Assembly: GCF_000014745.1 (NCBI RefSeq)
Contig: NC_008347.1
Location: forward strand, 248,001-312,000
Source of the DNA: Maricaulis maris MCS10
GTDB lineage: Bacteria; Pseudomonadota; Alphaproteobacteria; Caulobacterales; Maricaulaceae
Direction of reading: 5' to 3'
Length of the DNA stretch: 64,000 bases
The notes beneath the pieces are model-generated. The model did not search any database. It was given only the letters and a program-made list of their open reading frames with translations, and was not told where the DNA came from. This document shows positions 17,344-28,500 of the stretch, piece by piece (positions within the stretch are counted from its first letter, which is position 1; the number at the start of each line of letters is the position of its first letter). The position numbers and the translations under genes were made by a program.

Positions 17344-18330
17344 ATGACGATGACCAATGGTCTGGCCCGGGGCTTGGTCGCCCTGGGCCTCCTCGCCCTT
17401 TCTTCACCGGTCGTTTCAGCTCAGGAGGCACCGGGCCCGGCGGACAGTCCCTGGCGCTTGGTCTGGGCGGACGAGTTCGATGGCGATTCAATCGATCCCG
17501 AGCGCTGGAATCTGGAGCAGGATTGCTGGGGCGGCGGCAATGCCGAACGTCAATGCTATACCGCCTTTGAAGAGAACGCCCGGATTGAGGATGGCAAGCT
17601 TGTCATCGAGGCCCGTCTGGGCGAAGCGAGGGGCCCGGCTTTGCCGGCACATCTTCGTGCCGGTGCCTCCGCGGAGGAGCGGCAGGCGACAACAGCACAA
17701 CCATTCACCTCGGCGCGATTGAATACACGCGACAAGGGCGATTGGCGCTACGGACGGATCGAAGTCCGCGCGCAATTGCCCGAGGGGCAGGGAAGCTGGC
17801 CAGCGATCTGGATGTTGCCGACCGATGAGGTCTATGGCGGCTGGGCGGCGTCAGGCGAGATCGACATCCTTGAGGCTGTAAATCTCGGTGAGCCATGCAG
17901 GGAATGTCGGGGCGACGTTGAAAACCGGGTGTTCGGGACGCTTCACTACGGGGGTGAGTGGCCGGAGAATACCTACCAGAACCGTGAAACCACGCTTCCT
18001 CCCAGCGAAAATGGCGAACAGGACTTCCATGTCTTCGCCGTCGAGTGGTCCGAAGGCCGGATCGAGTGGTTTCTTGACGGAGAGTCCTACGGATATCTGA
18101 CACAACGCCGCTGGCGGTCATCGTCGGAGGCGGCCCGAGGGCGACCTTTTGCTCCCTTCGATCAACGATTCCATTTGATCCTCAATCTCGCAGTGGGTGG
18201 GCATCTGGCCGAGGGGCGCAATGTTGGCGGCGTGCGGGTCGAGGCCTTTCCCCAGCAATTCATCGTCGATTGGGTGCGGGTCTACGATTGCCCGCAGGAC
18301 CTGGAAACAGCGCAAGCCTGCGTCAATTGA
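17344..18330 (+). CDS. Secreted GH16 endo-beta-1,3-glucanase (laminarinase-type)
   Basis: The protein has 328 residues with a signal peptide (about 1-27, SPVVSAQE). The GH16 fold opens with WRLVWADEFDGDSIDPERWN. The catalytic motif GEIDILE places the nucleophile at Glu172, the assisting Asp at 174 and the acid/base at Glu177. The extra residue in the motif (E-I-D-I-L-E) is the beta-bulge form of laminarinases and lichenases rather than agarases or carrageenases. PAIWMLP just before it and FHLILNLAVGGHL near the end complete the signature. It should cut laminarin-like glucan outside or in the periplasm to feed the TonB receptor and the MFS carrier. Substrate linkage is inferred from the family. 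Confidence 0.92.
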   Translation: MTMTNGLARGLVALGLLALSSPVVSAQEAPGPADSPWRLVWADEFDGDSIDPERWNLEQDCWGGGNAERQCYTAFEENARIEDGKLVIEARLGEARGPALPAHLRAGASAEERQATTAQPFTSARLNTRDKGDWRYGRIEVRAQLPEGQGSWPAIWMLPTDEVYGGWAASGEIDILEAVNLGEPCRECRGDVENRVFGTLHYGGEWPENTYQNRETTLPPSENGEQDFHVFAVEWSEGRIEWFLDGESYGYLTQRRWRSSSEAARGRPFAPFDQRFHLILNLAVGGHLAEGRNVGGVRVEAFPQQFIVDWVRVYDCPQDLETAQACVN

Positions 18331-18372
18331 CGCTGATGCGCTGAGCCGGACGAGCGAAACAGGAAGCCAATC

Positions 18373-19833
18373 ATGAGCGCCATCCAGTCCCAGACTCGAC
18401 CGGAGGATCGTGTATCCTTCGCACACAGATTGGCTTACGGGTCTGGCGCGTTCGCCAATAACCTTCTCGCGGGCGCGATCGTTGGCATGATCGTTCTGCT
18501 CTATGAAGAGCTTGGCGTCAGCTTGATCATGCTCGGCATCATCACCGGGGCGCCACGCTTCTTTGACGCCCTCACCGACCCGATCGTCGGGTATATTTCC
18601 GACAATTTCAAATCGCGTTGGGGAAGACGGCGCCCCTTCATCTTTGTCGGTGCGATCCTGGTCGGAATCAGCTTTTTCTTTCTGTGGCAGTTTCCAGATG
18701 GACAGAGCCCGACCTTCTATTTCTGGTACTATCTGATCGGGTCCCTGGTCTTCTTCCTGGCCTATACGATCTTTGCCACACCCTGGGTGGCCCTGGGATA
18801 CGAGCTGACGCCTGACTACGACCAGCGCACCCTCCTCATGGGTACGCAGAACTTCATCGGTCAGCTGGCCTTCTTTCTGCCGCCCTACATGTTGTTTATT
18901 GCCAAGCAATCGGAGTGGTTCCCCGATCCGATTACCGGGGCCCGCTGGGTCGCAACCGGGGTCGCGATCATAGTGATCATCGCGGGCGTCATTCCGGCGA
19001 TCTTCTTGCGGGAACGCCTTTCTGAGGTGGCGATCAAGGAGAGCAAGGCCAGTCACGCGACCACGGGTGGCTTCCTGACCGAGATCCGAAGCTTCTTTGT
19101 CAGCATGGGTCAGGCGCTCAGCTTCGTTCCCTTCCTGAAAATTTGCCTGGTCACCTTCCTGGTCTTCAACGGGTTCATCCTGATCGCTTCGTACGGTTAC
19201 TTCGTGCTGAGCTATTATGTGTTCAATGGAGACACCGAGGCAGCGGCCGGCATGGGCGCGCTGGTGGCAACGGTCGCGACCTTCGCGAACTTCTTCATCG
19301 TTGCCTTTGTGACCTTTCTCGCGACCAAGATTGGTCAGAGACGGACTTTTATTATAGCAATTGGCCTGGCGATCCTGGGCTATGCCCTCAAGACTTTTGC
19401 CTACAGTCCGGAGCACCCGTGGCTCATTTTGCTGCCCGCCCCACTCATGGCTTTCGGCCTGGGGTCGCTGTTTACGCTCATGCCCTCAATGATGGCGGAT
19501 ATCGTCGATCAGGACGAGCTGCGGACCGGGCAGCGTCGGGAAGGCATGTTTGCATCGATTTACTGGTGGGTGGTCAAGCTCGGTCAGACCGCTGCCTCGA
19601 TGGGCGGAGCCTGGCTCCTCGCCAGCACCGGACTCGATGCCGATCTTGGCGGCGATCAAACGGAAATGACGCTTCTCTTGTTGCGAGTCTACGATATTGG
19701 CCTGCCGATCCTGTTGTACGTATTGGCGATCGCGCTCGTCGCGACAATCAATGTCTCCCGAGAAAAGTCAGAGGCCGTTCGGCGTGAGCTGGAGGTTCGC
19801 CGCGCCGCCGCGGGCCAGACGCCCGCTCAGTGA
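18373..19833 (+). CDS. GPH-type MFS sugar:cation symporter
   Basis: The protein has 486 residues with about 12 membrane segments. The N-terminal segment FAHRLAYGSGAFANNLLAG and the loop FFDALTDPIVGYISDNFKSRWGRRRPFI are characteristic of the glycoside-pentoside-hexuronide (MelB-like) family, including the TDP..G...D motif before the third helix. It sits between GH16 and GH3, so it probably carries glucose or short beta-glucosides across the inner membrane by cation symport. Start is ATG 18373 with AGGAAG upstream. Specificity cannot be read directly. Confidence 0.9.
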   Translation: MSAIQSQTRPEDRVSFAHRLAYGSGAFANNLLAGAIVGMIVLLYEELGVSLIMLGIITGAPRFFDALTDPIVGYISDNFKSRWGRRRPFIFVGAILVGISFFFLWQFPDGQSPTFYFWYYLIGSLVFFLAYTIFATPWVALGYELTPDYDQRTLLMGTQNFIGQLAFFLPPYMLFIAKQSEWFPDPITGARWVATGVAIIVIIAGVIPAIFLRERLSEVAIKESKASHATTGGFLTEIRSFFVSMGQALSFVPFLKICLVTFLVFNGFILIASYGYFVLSYYVFNGDTEAAAGMGALVATVATFANFFIVAFVTFLATKIGQRRTFIIAIGLAILGYALKTFAYSPEHPWLILLPAPLMAFGLGSLFTLMPSMMADIVDQDELRTGQRREGMFASIYWWVVKLGQTAASMGGAWLLASTGLDADLGGDQTEMTLLLLRVYDIGLPILLYVLAIALVATINVSREKSEAVRRELEVRRAAAGQTPAQ

Positions 19834-19868
19834 ATCCGATCAAAGGGTAGTGGGCGGATCGCTCCGCC

Positions 19869-22121
19869 ATGAACAACGAGAAAGCCGTGATGGCCAAAGT
19901 GCAAGAAATCAACGCTTCGACCAGCAAGGATCGCGTGGAGGTCCGGGTTCGCGACCTCCTCGATCGCATGTCGCTGGAAGAAAAGATCGGGCAGCTCAAC
20001 CAGGTGGAAGCGTCAGCCGACAACGTCCTGGACTTGCTAGGCGATGACATTCGGGCTGGCCAGGTTGGGTCGATCATTAATCAGGTGGATCGAGATACTG
20101 TCCTCGAGCTCCAGCGCATTGCGCGAGAGGAAAGCCGACTTGGTATTCCGTTGCTTGTCGGCCGTGATGTGATCCACGGTTTCAAGACGGTTGTTCCACT
20201 TCCGATTGGGCAGGCGGCGAGCTGGAACCCGCAACTTGTTGAAGCCTGCGCGCGCCTGGCCAGTGAGGAGGCTTCAACGGTTGGCGTCAACTGGACGTTC
20301 GCCCCGATGATCGATGTTTGCCGTGATCCAAGATGGGGGCGGATTGCAGAGTGTTTGGGCGAAGACCCTGTTTTGACCAGTGTGCTGGGCGCCGCCATGG
20401 TGCGAGGTTTCCAGGGCGCGTCGCTTGATGACCCATCAAGTCTGGCAGCTTGTGCGAAACACTTTGCCGGATATGGCGCGTCCGAGAGTGGCCGCGACTA
20501 CAACACCACTAACTTGCCGGAAAACGAACTGCGCAACGTTCACTTCCCGCCCTTCAGGGCCGCGGTTGAGGCAGGGGTGGCTTCATTGATGACGTCTTTC
20601 AGCGATATCGATGGCGTGCCGGCAACAGCTAACAGCTTTCTCCTGCGTGACGTCCTGCGCGAGGAGTGGCGCTATGATGGATTGGTGGTCAGTGACTGGG
20701 ATGCCATCCAGCAATTATGCGTTCACGGGCTGACCGAGACCCGTGACGAGGCGGCTTTCCAGGCGGCATCCGCCGGGGTCGATATGGATATGGTCGCCGG
20801 GGCCTACCTGCAACACCTCGCAGGTCTGGTTGCGAGCGGTCGTATCGAGCTGGAAACCGTGGACCGCATGGTCGCCAATGTCCTGCGATTGAAGTTCCGG
20901 CTGGGTTTGTTCGATTCTCGCCCTGTTCTGGCCGACGAACCTGCCCGTATGACCTCGCGCTCGCTCGCCAAGGAGGCGGCCCTTCAAAGCTGTGTTCTTC
21001 TGAAAAACGAGGGCCGGGCCCTCCCTCTGGACCCGGCGTGCCTGGATCATCTCGCAGTGATCGGGCCCCTCGCCAATGAACCGGCCGAACAATTGGGAAC
21101 CTGGGTGTTTGACGGTGATCCTGAGCGCAGTGTCACGCCGCTTGCTGCCATCGAGAGCCTCGCTGCCGACGCTGGAATGTCGGTTTCACATGCCCGTGCG
21201 ATGCCGACGACGCGGAGCTTGGATGAGACAGCCTTCGCCGAGGCGGAGGCGATTGCCCGGAACGCTGATGTGGTCGTGGTGTTCCTGGGCGAAGAGGCGA
21301 TCCTCTCAGGGGAGGCGCACTGCCGGGCCGATATCGATCTGCCAGGCGCCCAGGTCTCCCTGGTCAAGCGTCTGAAAGCTGTCGGCAAGCCTGTAATTGC
21401 TGTGATTCAGGCCGGAAGGCCGCTGACCTTGACGAGTGTCATCGACGATCTCGACGCCATTCTCTTCGCTTGGCATCCGGGAAGCCTCGGCGGGGCGGCT
21501 ATAGCCGACCTGTTGTTCGGGCGAGCGTGCCCGTCAGGAAAATTGCCGGTGAGCTTTCCAAAAATGGTCGGCCAGATCCCGGTCTATTACGGACACAAGA
21601 ATACCGGTCGACCGCCAACGCCGGACTCGATTGTGCTCATTGACGACATCGCCTCGGGCGCGGCACAGACCTCACTGGGGATGACGGCCTTTCACCTCGA
21701 TGCCGGCTATGAGCCACTCTACCGGTTCGGTTTCGGCCTCAGCTACACCGAATTTGCCTATTCTGAGCTTTCTCTGAGTGCGGTTCGTATCACGCCGAGC
21801 GAAACGCTGACCGTCGCTGTGAACGTCACAAACTCGGGTGAAGTCGAGGGCGACGAGATCGTGCAGCTCTACCTTCGAGACCGCTTCGGCAGCGTCACCA
21901 GGCCTGTGCGCGAACTGAAGGCATTCCAGCGTGTGACCCTCGCACCCGGTGAAACCCGTGAAGTCCGTTTTTCCCTCACAGTCGAAGATCTGAAGTTCTA
22001 CAAGCGCGACCAGACCCGGGGTGCGGAAGCAGGAAAATTTGACGTCTGGATTGGCGGTGACTCCGCCGCTGGCCGCAAAGCCGAATTCACGCTGACCCAG
22101 GACAGTCCGGCGATGGCCTGA
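19869..22121 (+). CDS. GH3 family beta-glucosidase (apparently cytoplasmic)
   Basis: The 750-residue protein has three domains: a TIM barrel (about 30-340), a sandwich domain (about 370-600) and a C-terminal fibronectin-like domain (about 640-740). GH3 landmarks are LLVGRDVIHGFKTVVPLPIGQAAS-like sequence near 95-117, CAKHFAGYG near 195-203 and the nucleophile motif GLVVSDWDA with Asp276. The C-terminal domain shows GEVEGDEIVQLYLRD. The closest known relatives (BglX) have signal peptides, but here the N-terminus (MNNEKAVMAKVQEINAS) is hydrophilic. The enzyme therefore probably hydrolyses imported gluco-oligosaccharides inside the cell, in line with the MFS carrier 35 bases upstream. ATG 19890 is an alternative start. 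Confidence 0.91.
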   Translation: MNNEKAVMAKVQEINASTSKDRVEVRVRDLLDRMSLEEKIGQLNQVEASADNVLDLLGDDIRAGQVGSIINQVDRDTVLELQRIAREESRLGIPLLVGRDVIHGFKTVVPLPIGQAASWNPQLVEACARLASEEASTVGVNWTFAPMIDVCRDPRWGRIAECLGEDPVLTSVLGAAMVRGFQGASLDDPSSLAACAKHFAGYGASESGRDYNTTNLPENELRNVHFPPFRAAVEAGVASLMTSFSDIDGVPATANSFLLRDVLREEWRYDGLVVSDWDAIQQLCVHGLTETRDEAAFQAASAGVDMDMVAGAYLQHLAGLVASGRIELETVDRMVANVLRLKFRLGLFDSRPVLADEPARMTSRSLAKEAALQSCVLLKNEGRALPLDPACLDHLAVIGPLANEPAEQLGTWVFDGDPERSVTPLAAIESLAADAGMSVSHARAMPTTRSLDETAFAEAEAIARNADVVVVFLGEEAILSGEAHCRADIDLPGAQVSLVKRLKAVGKPVIAVIQAGRPLTLTSVIDDLDAILFAWHPGSLGGAAIADLLFGRACPSGKLPVSFPKMVGQIPVYYGHKNTGRPPTPDSIVLIDDIASGAAQTSLGMTAFHLDAGYEPLYRFGFGLSYTEFAYSELSLSAVRITPSETLTVAVNVTNSGEVEGDEIVQLYLRDRFGSVTRPVRELKAFQRVTLAPGETREVRFSLTVEDLKFYKRDQTRGAEAGKFDVWIGGDSAAGRKAEFTLTQDSPAMA

Positions 22122-22500
22122 ACGTCTGGTGCTGTCGGGAGCCCCAATCGACCCTGTCGATGGTAGCGCCGGAGCAATTCGTTCTTGAGCGCCGCACCCC
22201 CACCTGACTGGACGGCAAGGCGCCGGGCTCGGTCGCTATGGCTGCATGGCGCCATGTCGCGATCTGAGTTGAGGGCGGTCCAGTCTTTCAAGACCGTCCC
22301 GCTCCTGTCTGACAGCGCCAACCCCCTGGTTGGAGGGCCTCGCCTGCACGCAACAAGCAATCAGCGAAGTGATCGCGGGAAACCCTGAGTTGTCGAGGTA
22401 TAGAATGCGTCTAAGTCCTTAAAAGTTTTTCGTTTTCCTAAGGCGCTGTTTACCGGGTGCGGAATAATAATGTGCGAATTCTGTACCCGTGGGGGAAACT
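22122..22500. other. Intergenic region before the first giant autotransporter
   Basis: No gene is called. A short inverted repeat (GGCGGTC / GACCGTC, around 22273-22297) has no T-tract, so termination after GH3 is uncertain. The AT-richer stretch at about 22395-22470 (containing TTAAAAGTTTTTCG and AATAATAATG) probably contains the promoter. A strong GGGGGAAA ribosome site directly precedes ATG 22501. Confidence 0.5.
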
Positions 22501-25500
22501 ATGACCAAGACAATTCAGTCTTACTCGATCTGCGATGCGCGTCATCTGCAGAATAAAGCGGATGCGCTGAACAAGCGGTCCCTCCTCACGGGAACCATCC
22601 TGTCACGCCTTGGCCAACTCGGCGTTGCCGCAGTGCTGTCCGGAGCAATGATGGCCGCCGGAAGTGGCGACGCGCTCGGGCAGGCCGGGGGAGTCATTGT
22701 TCACCCTGACACCAATGCGAATTTGACCATCCAGGCGACTGAGGGCGGTCAGGTTCTCACCAGCAACTATCTGATCATCTATACCACATTGACCGCACTG
22801 ACGGCCGCCAGTATTGGCACAACCATCGCGGACCCGACCAATCAGGGCGAAGCTGTCGAAGTGATCTCTGTCGTCGTCAACCCGACAACCGGTCTGGCGA
22901 CATCCATGGTCGTGCGCCCGGTTGTGGGAGGGGCCAATCGGACCGTCACGACCTACCGTGACGCGAGTGCGGACTATGAGCCCGTCAGTGCAGGTTCGCC
23001 AGCAGGCACGACGCTGACCGCCCCCAATGCGGCTGTTGGGGATAGCAACCTGTTTTATAGTGTCTCGCGCGGCCGCACTGGGGCCGATGGCAATAATGGC
23101 GGCGGCATCGGTTTCCTGAGCTATCCCGCAGGGGATGGCGAGCCTGGCGGCAGTGTCCTGGTCCCTCACACAGCGGTTGCGGCCTTGTCACATGGCCCGG
23201 TCGAGGTGATCTCCGACGGCGTTGCCGGAGTTGTTATTGGCAGCCAGGGGGGATCCGGTGGTGACGGCGGCTATACTATCGGCATTGGCACCGTGGCCGG
23301 TCGAGGCGGTGCGGCCGGTAGCAGCGGAAATGTAACCGGGACCAATTTTGTGGATGTCGTCACGGGGCGAGATCCGGAATCGCTGGCTCAGCCCGCCTGT
23401 GCACCACGGGCAACTGTTAATGCCTGTGATCCGACAGGTGCCTACTCTCACGGTGTTCATGTCTTTAGCCGATCCGGTACTGCGGGTGAGGGTGGAGCCG
23501 GCATCATTCTTGGCTTCGGTGGTGCCGGGGGAAGCAATGATACGACCGCTGGAACAGCGAGCGGAACGAATTACGGCCAGGTGACAACCTGGGGTGAAGG
23601 CGCGATCGGTTTTCTGGTTCAGAGCGTTGGCGGGTCGGGTGGCGAGGGCGGCGGCAGCTATGGCCTCGTTTCATTGCCAGGAGGCGGGAGCTGGGCAGGC
23701 AATGCCGACAACGCTATCGGCACGAATTATGGGAATATACTGACGCATGGCGTTGGTGCCCATGGAATGTATGTCCAGAGTGTCGGCGGATCCGGCGGCG
23801 TCGGCGGTCTGGGTGTCGGCCTGGTCACGCTTGGAGATAGTGGCGGAGCTGGCGGGGACTCCGGTGCGGCGACAGCAATCAACCACGCTGACAACATCAC
23901 CACTCATGGTGACTACGCAATTGGGGTCGGCGCCCAAAGCGTTGGCGGCGGCGGCGGTGATGGGTCAACCGCTGCCGGCTTGGTGGCATTGGGTGGTGAT
24001 GGATCAACAGGCGGTGAAGTCACGCTTGGCTCCCTTGTTTTTGTTCATCAAGGCGCTGGGCGGATCGACACTTATGGTCGTGGCAGCCACGCGATCTTCG
24101 CGCAGAGCATCGGCGGCGGCGGAGGGAATGGAGGCATAGGCGGCGGTCTTGTCGGTCTTGGGGGTGATGGCAGTGCAGCGGGCGATGGCCGCGATGTCGA
24201 AGTCCAAACAGAAGCCGGAGCACAGATCCGCACGCGGGGCGAGTTCGCTTATGGCATTTTTGCCCAGAGTATCGGTGGCGGCGGTGGTGCAGGTGCTGTT
24301 GGTGCCGGCCTGATCGGGCTGGGTGGTGACGGTGCCGGCGGCGGAAGTGCCGGTAATGTCCTTGTGGTCAACAATGCCGAAATCACGACAGTCGGCCGTG
24401 AGGCTCGCGGACTCTTTGCCCAGAGCATTGGTGGTGGCGGTGGAGCCGCACACGCAGCCGGCGGGCTTATCGCTGTCGGTGGCAGCGGCGGCGGGGCCGG
24501 CAATGCCGGGGCCAATGTTGATGTTGAAAACTACAGCCTCATCTCGACACACGGCATTGGCGCGGATGCGGTCTTTGCCCAGTCCATTGGCGGGGGCGGT
24601 GGAGCTGGTTCTCCGACAGGTGGATTGGTCGCCATCGGGGGCGATGGCGGTAGCGGCGGGGATGCTGGCGAGGTCGACGTCCAAAATCACGGAAATCTGC
24701 ATACTCGTGGGGATCGCGCGCGCGGTATCTTTGCCCAAAGTATCGGTGGCGGTGGCGGCAGCGGCGGCGATACGGGTGGCCTGATTGCCATTGGCGGCGA
24801 TGCTGCGCCTGGAGGTAACGCCGTTATAAGTGATGGTGCCCTTGTCTATGTTCGCAATTCGGGTGCTATCGAGACTGAAGGTAACGTATCCAGCGCTATC
24901 CACGCGGCTTCGGTCGGCGGTGGCGGCGGTGATGGCGGCACGACCGGGGGCGTCTTCTTTACCATCGGTGGAGATGGTGCCGCAGGCGGTGATGGTGGGG
25001 ACGTACGTGTTGATCATGCCAATAATCTGAGGACGAGCGGGAATGATTCCCATGGCATTTTCGCCGAGTCGGTCGGCGGTGGCGGCGGCAGTGGCGGATC
25101 CACTGTTTCGGTCAGCGCATTCATCGGTGTTGCGCTGGGCGGCGATGGCGATGTTGGCGGCGATGGCGGCGATGTAAGGGTCAATTTCCAGAGCCGAACC
25201 ATTACTCTGGCCGGTGCACCGGTCGAAGTTGACCCGCTTATCGAGACGAGCGGCGACCGGTCGCGGGGCGTGTTTGCCCAGTCAGTCGGCGGTGGCGGCG
25301 GAGCCGGCGGTTTCTCTGTCCAGGTTGCGCTAGGATATATCGGGGCCTTGAGCATCTCTCTGGGCGGCGACGGCGCAGGCGGCGGCGACGGCGGCGAAGT
25401 GCTGATCTGTGAACCCGGCACTGCGAGTTCGGTGCTGTGCAGTGACGTCAATATCCGCACCAGCGGCGAGTTTTCGGAAGGTCTTCTGGCGCAATCTGTT

Positions 25501-28500
25501 GGCGGCGGGGGTGGCGCGGGTGGATTCGCCATCTCCTTCGCAGGCGCCGCAGGCGAGACGGCCGCCGGAGCGATTTCCATCGGACTTGGCGGTGATGGCG
25601 CCGGAGGTGGATCGGCCGAGCGCGTGTTTGTCGATCTTGGTGGCAGCATTGCCACGCTGGGTGACTTCTCAACCGGCATGATTGCCCAGTCGGTTGGCGG
25701 CGGTGGCGGCGCGGGTGGTTTCAGTGTCGCGGCTGGTGTTGCGGCAGCTGGAGTCGCGTCGGGGTCGATCACGGTTGGTCTGGGCGGAGACGGCGGCGCT
25801 GGTGGCGCTGGCCGTTCAGTCGATGCAACTTTCGACGGGACGATCTCGACCCGGGGTGATCATTCACTGGGCGCTGTTATTCAGTCCGTGGGTGGCGGCG
25901 GCGGCAATGCCGGATTCAATCTTTCGGTGCCGATCGGCCTGTCCAGCACGGTGGCCGGCGGTATCGGTGTCGGCCTCGGCGGCTCTGGCGGCAACGGCGG
26001 AAGTGGCGGCCTTGTGACGGGGACCATCGGCGGCCTGGTAACCACCAGCGGCGATTTTGCGTCTGGCGCCCTGATCCAGTCCGTCGGCGGCGGCGGTGGT
26101 AATGGCGGCTTCAATATCAGCGGATCGATCACGCTTGCCGGTGTCGCCGCGGGCGGCATTACGGTTGGACTGGGCGGGTCGGGCGGCCTTGGCGGCGCGG
26201 GCGGTGAAGTGATCGCCGCGGCGAGCAGTATTGCAACCTCGGGCGATTTCTCGAACGGATTTGTAGCCCAGAGCGTCGGTGGCGGCGGCGGCAACGGTAA
26301 CTTCAACGTCTCGGGCAATATCGCAATTGGCGGGACAGTCGGCGGCGGAATTGCGGTCGGCCTTGGCGGTTCGGGCGAAGCCGCCGGCAGCGGCGACGTT
26401 GTCAATGCGACCCTCACCGGCGTAGCAGCCACCCGGGGTGACCAGTCCACGGCCATCTTTGCCCAAAGCCTCGGCGGCGGCGGTGGCAATGGCGGCATCA
26501 ATGTCTCAGGCAATCTGGCATTCAGCGGCGCCGTTGCCGGCGCGATCGGTGTCGGCCTCGGCGGTTCCGGGGAAGGCGGCGGTTCGAGTGAAAGTGTCAC
26601 GCTGACAGTCGTCGGATCAGCCCATACGGGGTATGTCGACGAGTTCGATGTCCGTCATGGTGATGAAAGCACAGCTATTTTTGTCCAAAGCCTCGGCGGC
26701 GGCGGCGGTAATGGCGGCATCAATGTGACTGGCGGAATTGTCGCCGCGAGTACAGGCGCAGGGACGCTCGGTTTCGGCCTCGGTGGTTCCGGCGGTGACG
26801 GCGGTAACGGCTGGACCGCAACGCTGGCACTGAATGCCGGTGTGGCAGATGACGACAATACGCTGATCGCAGCGACGACTGCAGGCGACCGGTCCGGCGC
26901 GATTGTCGTCCAGAGCCTTGGTGGTGGCGGCGGCAATGGCGGCCTCAATGTGGCCGGCTCTCTGGCGTTCGGAACGAGCTTCGCTGGCAATCTCGGAGTT
27001 GGAATTGGCGGAACCGGTGGCGATGGCGGTCACTCGAACCTGGCGATTGTCCCCGGCGTCCCGGTCACCTACATGGCCGATGCCGGCATCAACGGAGATG
27101 TCGTCACCCTGGGCAATGAATCGCGCGCGATCGTAATCCAGAGCGTCGGTGGCGGTGGCGGAAATGGTGCCGTCAACGTCGCTGGCGGCATTTCAGGCAC
27201 GACGTCCGGCCTTTCGGGCAACATCCTTGTCGGCGTTGGCGGCTTCGGTAGTGACGGTGGCGATGGTGGCGCTGTAATTGGCACCATCAATTCAGATATT
27301 CAAACGGGACAATTCGCGCCGGGCACCACGACAACGATCTCGGGAGACGGCGCATCGGGTCTGACGATCCAGAGCCTTGGCGGCAGTGGTGGGATCGGGG
27401 GCGTCAATGTCACCGGAGGCATCTCTGTCGGTCTCGGGAGCGGCGGCACCGGAACCTTGGGTGTCGGTATTGGCGGTTTCGCAGGCGGCGGCGGGTCGGC
27501 TTCCACGGTGGACGGAACGTTCACGGGCAGCATTCTCACGCGGGGTGACGATGCCTACGGCGCGTTGCTGCAAAGTGTCGGCGGCGGCGGCGGCGCGGGT
27601 GGCGTCAATGTGACGGGAGCGGTCGCACTCAGCGCAGGAACCACGGGTTCAATCGGTTTCGGCCTCGGTGGCTTCGGGGGCGATGGCGGTCGGTCTGACC
27701 GCGTGACGGGCCATCTGAGCGGCAATGTCACCACCTTTGGCAATGATGCTTTCGGCGCCATGATTCAAAGCCTTGGCGGGGGCGGTGGCGTCGGTGCGGT
27801 CAATGTGACCGGAACACTGGCGGCGAGCCTGGGCGGCAGCAGTAATTCGGGCGCTCTGAGTATCGGCGTCGGTGGGTTCGGAGGAGATGGCTCACCGTCC
27901 GGTGATGTCGTGGCGACGGTAAACGGCACCTATTTGACGCACGGTCTGCGCTCGTCAGGCGTGATTGCGCAAAGTGTCGGCGGCGGCGGCGGCAATGGCG
28001 GTGTCAATGTCTCCGGAGCAATTCAGTTTGGCTTGGCCGATGGAGCTGCCGGCACTATCGGCGTCGGTGGTTTCGGTGGGGATGCAGCGTCGAGTGCTGG
28101 CAATGTCAATCTCGTGCGGAACGGCGATACAATCACCCGCGGTGCCGACTCGATTGGCGTGCTGGCGCAGAGCCTGGGCGGCGGAGGCGGCGCCGGGGGC
28201 GTCAACGCGTCGGCCGGCATTTCCGTTACCCTTGACGATGGCGCCAGCCTCGGCTTCGGCCTGGGTGGTTTCGGTGGCGACGGCGGCAGTGCCGGCAACG
28301 TAACCGCCAATATCCAGGGCAGTGTCATCTCGACTGGCGTGCTCAGCGATATCACGACGGATGATGAACCCGTCCTGATCACAGATTTCGGCGACTCCTA
28401 CGGGCTGCTTGGCGAAGGTGGCAGGCGTCGCCTCGGCGGATCGCATGGTATTGTCGTTCAAAGCCAAGGCGGCGGTGGTGGCATCGGTGGCGTCAACGTC

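Noticed and set aside
22185-22388. 67-codon plus-strand frame after the GH3 gene
   Set aside because: No ribosome site, no recognisable domain, and codon use unlike the neighbouring genes.
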